From an uncultured Clostridia bacterium (lineage in GTDB: Bacteria > Bacillota > Clostridia > Christensenellales > UBA1242): DNA of 57,469 nt. The notes under the pieces are model-generated. The model ran no database searches and was not told where the DNA came from. It saw nothing but the letters and a program-made list of their open reading frames with translations. The stretch's first letter is position 1; every line of letters starts with the position of its first letter. Location: positions 1 to 57,469 of the forward strand of contig CALWEA010000008.1 in the NCBI GenBank assembly GCA_944376905.1. Reading direction: 5' to 3'. Made by a program: the position numbers and the translations under genes. This document shows, piece by piece, positions 54,548 through 57,469 of the stretch.

Positions 54548-55234
54548 TCACATCTCAAAATCTAATTTTCTTCTATGCTCACAAGAAGAAATCAAATTAT
54601 CTAGTTTATTTATAAATTTCTTATTTCTATCCAACCTTACGTTTTCAAATATATTGATTGCATTTTTCTTATGCAAGTCAAAACGAGTCCATGCTCTGTA
54701 ATATTCATAACTATTACAATTATTACGAATAAAATCATCAAGACATATTCTTAAGCCATCAAGATATATTTGTGGCAAATTATTATCTCTACCAATATAT
54801 CTTAAATTTCTACTAAGTGTATTATAATTTAATCTTGTTCCATCTTCTTTAAGACAAATATAATTTTGGTTTGAAAAATCATAATTTTCATTTGTTAAAC
54901 TATCGTTTTCATTTTTGAATTTTAAATCTAAAAGTAAGTTTTTTATATGTGGCAAAAGTGGATAAGTTCTGCATAAATTTTCTTTTTTGTTTAACTTCCA
55001 TTTGTAATAAACTTTGTTTATTCTTTCTTGTTCTATTGAATAAATTGTTATAGTATTATTTTCAAAATCAATGTCTTTCCATTCAAGACAAACAAGTTCT
55101 ATTCTTGAAATTTGATATGTCATTATTAACTTGAAAAAGCATTCATATTTATGTCCTTTAATTGTTTTTAAAAATTGTTTTGCCTCTTCGTTTGTAAATG
55201 TGTTATAAGAATTCATTTCACTTATATTAAGCAT
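54548..55234 (-). CDS. Degenerate tyrosine-recombinase-like protein
   Basis: The start at ATG 55232-55234 follows AAGGAGG; 228 residues. The catalytic-domain scaffold is visible: FTNEEAKQFLKTI, ISRIELVCLEWKDIDFENNTITI (first Arg position kept), TYPLLPHIKNLLLDL, and YLDGLRICL, where the H-x-x-R box has lost its His. The second H and the nucleophile Tyr are not found. It is therefore likely inactive as a recombinase, possibly an accessory or decoy for the integrase downstream. It ends 7 nt before the excisionase start. Confidence 0.75.
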   Translation of the reverse strand: MLNISEMNSYNTFTNEEAKQFLKTIKGHKYECFFKLIMTYQISRIELVCLEWKDIDFENNTITIYSIEQERINKVYYKWKLNKKENLCRTYPLLPHIKNLLLDLKFKNENDSLTNENYDFSNQNYICLKEDGTRLNYNTLSRNLRYIGRDNNLPQIYLDGLRICLDDFIRNNCNSYEYYRAWTRFDLHKKNAINIFENVRLDRNKKFINKLDNLISSCEHRRKLDFEM

Positions 55235-55263
55235 TTTAACCTCCTTGTAATAAAATAAAAAAG

Positions 55264-55279
55264 TGTTAGGTATCCTAAC
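55264..55279. repeat. Short perfect palindrome
   Basis: TGTTAGG-TA-TCCTAACA (about 55264-55280) sits just upstream of the degenerate integrase gene. Confidence 0.7.
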
Positions 55280-55293
55280 AGCTTTCAAAAAAT

Positions 55294-55381
55294 GGCGAGA
55301 AAACAAAAAATTGCTTGATTCTACAAAAGGCCCTTGTTTTTAGGGCAATTTGTAGGTATCAAAAGCAATTTGTTTCTCGCT
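55294..55381. repeat. Long hairpin between relaxase and integrase-like genes
   Basis: The arms GCGAGAAAACAAAAAATTGC and GCAATTTGTTTCTCGC, then CTACAAA/TTTGTAG and GGCCCT/AGGGC, pair almost continuously around TGTTTTT. The ~88-nt rod could be a terminator, an attenuator, or a conjugation-related DNA structure. Confidence 0.8.
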
Positions 55382-55421
55382 TATCCTGTTGTCTTTAATA
55401 TATATATCTATTTAGCAAATT

Positions 55422-56621
55422 TTACATTTCATTTTGGCTTTGATATTGTTCTATCAAATTTTGATATCTCAATTCTTCTAACTTATTATAATATTCTTGA
55501 AATGTCTTTATTATCTCATAATTAACTTTTTGACTGATATATAAACACTCTTGAATTTCATTAAAAAGGTTTTTCTTTTGCTTTATTTTTTGTGCTTTGA
55601 ATTTTGCATTTAGTTTTAATCTTTCATCATCTTTTGCTTTTAAATTTTTCGATTGCTCAATAACAACATTTCCAATTCTTCGGTAAAAATCTTGCATATA
55701 TTTTTTCTCAAAAGTAAAAGGTTGTTTAACACTATTTCGCTTGTAATATGCTTCAAACTTTTCATCTTTCTCTTTTGCTAAATTTATAAAATCTTCCTTC
55801 AAAGTTTTTGCTTGATAGTCCTTTGACAAAATGTAATTTGTAATACTATCAATCTTAGGTTTTAGTGATTTCATATTCTCACAGTCATAATATGTGTGTC
55901 CAGTTTTTGGAAATTCGTTTGCAAGAGTTAAAAGTTTATTTTTTAAAATATACCCAACATTTGTCATTAAACTTTCTTTCATTTTGTCATTTAGTCTTTT
56001 TCTTGCAAGTATTTCTCTTGCCTTAAAGTCTGTTGCAGAAAGTTCAATATTTGCTTTTAACTCATTGATTTTATTTAATGATAGCTTGCCATTAGAGTAT
56101 TGCTTTCCTTTTTTATTTGGGCGTATTCTTTGTGGACTATTTTCAAAAAATGAAATGTGAATATGTCTGTTATCTGTATTCTCGTGAAGTCCTGCAAACC
56201 AAGTTATATTGTTGGGATTTAGTCCAACACTTTTAAAAAATTTTGGTAGTTCACTTTTAATTAAATTGTATGCTTGTTCATAACTATCACACCAAGTTTT
56301 ACCAAACTTTTCTTCAAAACTTATAACCATATCCCAAATAACTGATTTTGTTTTCCTTAAAGCCTGTCTTATCTCTTTTCTTTCATCACTTGTTAAAAGT
56401 CCATTTTTACCAAATACTCCAGCACTTTTATCTTTGTTATTCATATATGAAAGATAGTCAAATTTTTTCGTGTCATTTATTCCAGTCAAAATGTAATTCA
56501 TATAATCTTTATTTGTGTTAGATGAATAAAATTGCCTTTTGTTTTGATATTCTTTACTCCCACCATGAGAGTTGTAATAATGCAAAAATATATTCACATT
56601 AGGAACAATTCTATCTGACAT
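55422..56621 (-). CDS. MobL-type relaxase
   Basis: 399 residues. The N-terminal domain has NVNIFLHYYNSHGGSKEY and a KFDYLSYMNNKDKS segment. The HUH metal site is in WFAGLHENTDNRHIHISFFE (about 160-179). A helical region with many Lys/Glu follows, ending in a coiled coil. This matches Bacillota MobL/MOBP-like relaxases, which nick oriT and transfer the strand; the catalytic Tyr was not pinned down. It overlaps the accessory gene by 11 nt. No coupling protein is seen in the window, which suggests mobilisation by a helper. Confidence 0.85.
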   Translation of the reverse strand: MSDRIVPNVNIFLHYYNSHGGSKEYQNKRQFYSSNTNKDYMNYILTGINDTKKFDYLSYMNNKDKSAGVFGKNGLLTSDERKEIRQALRKTKSVIWDMVISFEEKFGKTWCDSYEQAYNLIKSELPKFFKSVGLNPNNITWFAGLHENTDNRHIHISFFENSPQRIRPNKKGKQYSNGKLSLNKINELKANIELSATDFKAREILARKRLNDKMKESLMTNVGYILKNKLLTLANEFPKTGHTYYDCENMKSLKPKIDSITNYILSKDYQAKTLKEDFINLAKEKDEKFEAYYKRNSVKQPFTFEKKYMQDFYRRIGNVVIEQSKNLKAKDDERLKLNAKFKAQKIKQKKNLFNEIQECLYISQKVNYEIIKTFQEYYNKLEELRYQNLIEQYQSQNEM

Positions 56622-57051
56622 TTGTTTCCCTTATGCAATTAAGTTCTTCATCTAACAAATCAAATAATCCGTCATTTATATCGTAATCACATTTTTTATT
56701 ACATTCCAAGTTATAAACGACATAAGCTATATAATTTAGCATTTTCTTAATTAAAGCAATATCTATTTTATATTCGTTTTTGTTTTGTTTAATTTCGCAT
56801 TTTATGTTTTTAATTTCTTCATTAAAATAATACAAGTTTTGTCTTATCTCATCTAAATTTGCTCTTTGGTCAACTTCATTATCTCCAAGTAATTTTTCAG
56901 CACCAGTAACAGTGCAATAACGAATAAAGTCCGAAAGATTATCAAATCCCGATTTTGTTCTATTGTATGCTTTATCTAAAATATCTTTATCTTCTTGATT
57001 GTAAATTCGCAGTGTTAATTGTGATTTTAATGTTTGTTTTATTTTTGGCAT
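56611..57051 (-). CDS. MobC-like relaxosome accessory protein
   Basis: 146 residues behind GGAGA. The N-terminal half (LTLRIYNQEDKDILDKAYNR then NLSDFIRYCTVTGAEKLLG) has a ribbon-helix-helix-like outline as in MobC-type proteins. The C-terminal half is a charged coiled coil (YYFNEEIKNIKCEIKQNKNEY). It overlaps the relaxase start, as accessory genes usually do. A role in binding oriT is inferred from position and fold. Confidence 0.75.
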   Translation of the reverse strand: MPKIKQTLKSQLTLRIYNQEDKDILDKAYNRTKSGFDNLSDFIRYCTVTGAEKLLGDNEVDQRANLDEIRQNLYYFNEEIKNIKCEIKQNKNEYKIDIALIKKMLNYIAYVVYNLECNKKCDYDINDGLFDLLDEELNCIRETNVR

Positions 57052-57129
57052 TTGTTTTCTCCTTTTGTTGTTGTTTTATATAGGGGCAACAAAAAAGAAC
57101 TATCAAATTTTTAATAGTTCTTTTGCTTA

Positions 57130-57469
57130 TTATGAAATTTTATGTTTTGCTAATTCCTGAAGTATTTCGTAAGTTGGAATATTCAAATATACTTTTTCTT
57201 TTTCATCAAACTTCCCACATTGTTTTAGTTGTTTTAAAAAATCCCACACAGGTTTTGTCATATTTTCTATTTGCTTTAATGTTGTTATTGGAATTTTTAT
57301 CCCTTTCTTTTCTGCAATTTTCTTTATTTGAGTTACATTTTTCATTAAATAAATAACTTGTCCCAAATCAATTAAGATAAAATCTTTACTTACCGATTTT
57401 ATAACTTCTTCTATAACATCATCTGCAAAATCTTTATAATGAGATTGATAAAAATTTGTATTGCTAAAT
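57130..57469 (-). CDS. Hypothetical protein (5' end outside window)
   Basis: The frame is open from the right edge to the stop at 57130, at least 112 codons; an internal TTG at 57366 is not a convincing start. The visible part is helical (FADDVIEEVIKSVSKDF, then MKNVTQIKKIAEKKGIKIP) and ends in EILQELAKHKIS. No family recognised. It is separated from the accessory mobilisation gene by 78 bp containing a short inverted AAAAAAGAACTATCAAA/TTTAATAGTTCTTTT terminator-like repeat. Confidence 0.65.
   Translation of the reverse strand, partial: FSNTNFYQSHYKDFADDVIEEVIKSVSKDFILIDLGQVIYLMKNVTQIKKIAEKKGIKIPITTLKQIENMTKPVWDFLKQLKQCGKFDEKEKVYLNIPTYEILQELAKHKIS

Larger units (their letters stand above)
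50616..57469 (-). mobile_element. Mobilisable element with tyrosine integrase and MobL-type relaxase (left end by tRNA-Arg)
   Basis: All genes here read leftward: an accessory mobilisation protein, relaxase, degenerate integrase, excisionase, tyrosine integrase and an ATPase/TOPRIM pair. The integrase faces a tRNA gene, and a partial copy of that tRNA lies next to it. No type IV secretion genes are seen before the right edge, so it could be an IME or the end of an ICE. The exact left boundary is not established; the direct repeat partner is outside the window. Confidence 0.6.

Noticed and set aside
55334..55525. 63-codon plus-strand frame
   Set aside because: Antisense to the relaxase 3' end and the long hairpin.

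Overview
The window reads as the chromosome of a very AT-rich, low-GC, Gram-positive-type bacterium (Bacillota; most likely an uncultured Clostridia-like gut lineage). I infer this from the extreme A+T, the AAGGAGG-type ribosome binding sites, a SigH-like sigma factor, collagen-like GPTG surface protein, MnmE/MnmG, ParA/ParB with consensus parS sites, Mini-RNase III and RlmB, and serine-recombinase and MobL-type mobile elements. TGA is used as a stop. No genus can be named from this sequence alone.

Layout. 1-2714 is the N-terminal 900 residues of a large secreted InlB-like repeat protein, cut by the left edge. 3.2-4.8 kb holds tRNA-Leu (anticodon AAG), an unknown gene and tRNA-Asn. 4834-12832 is an ~8 kb integrative element in the 3' end of tRNA-Asn. 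It is bounded by the 9-bp repeat GGGGAGCCA, driven by a large serine recombinase, and carries repressors, two paralogous small proteins, a lipoprotein and a fused ABC-type ATPase-TOPRIM protein that looks like a one-chain PARIS-type defence gene. 13-37 kb is chromosomal core on the minus strand (rsmH, a giant CvpA-like membrane protein, parB-parA with two parS sites, mnmG, mnmE). It is interspersed with accessory plus-strand genes: a secreted protein, a collagen-like protein, an FkbM methyltransferase and two duplicated 28-residue-repeat proteins. A dead IS200/IS605 transposase lies at 27.5-27.9 kb. 37-47 kb holds small genes (Cys-rich peptide, ArsR, SigH, membrane proteins), a six-tRNA operon, a third 28-residue-repeat gene and a frameshifted gene. 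47-50 kb is hisS-mrnC-rlmB on the plus strand. From tRNA-Arg (50.54 kb) to the right edge lies a second mobile element: ATPase plus TOPRIM-like pair, tyrosine integrase, excisionase, a catalytically degenerate integrase paralogue, MobL-type relaxase and its accessory protein.

How it fits together. Core genes point left between about 14 and 41 kb and right from 47 kb. Two copies of a perfect DnaA box (TGTGGATAA) lie at 46.85 and 46.95 kb and parS sites at 20.8-21.0 kb, so the replication origin may lie near 46.5-47.2 kb. Both tRNA-associated elements bring an ATPase/TOPRIM cargo, one fused and one split. The most unusual signals are a compact four-stem palindromic cloverleaf (37744-37814), a tRNA-Arg with a paired swap of the G19-C56 elbow contact, the 28-residue repeat family with copied promoters, and promoters built from tandem repeats.
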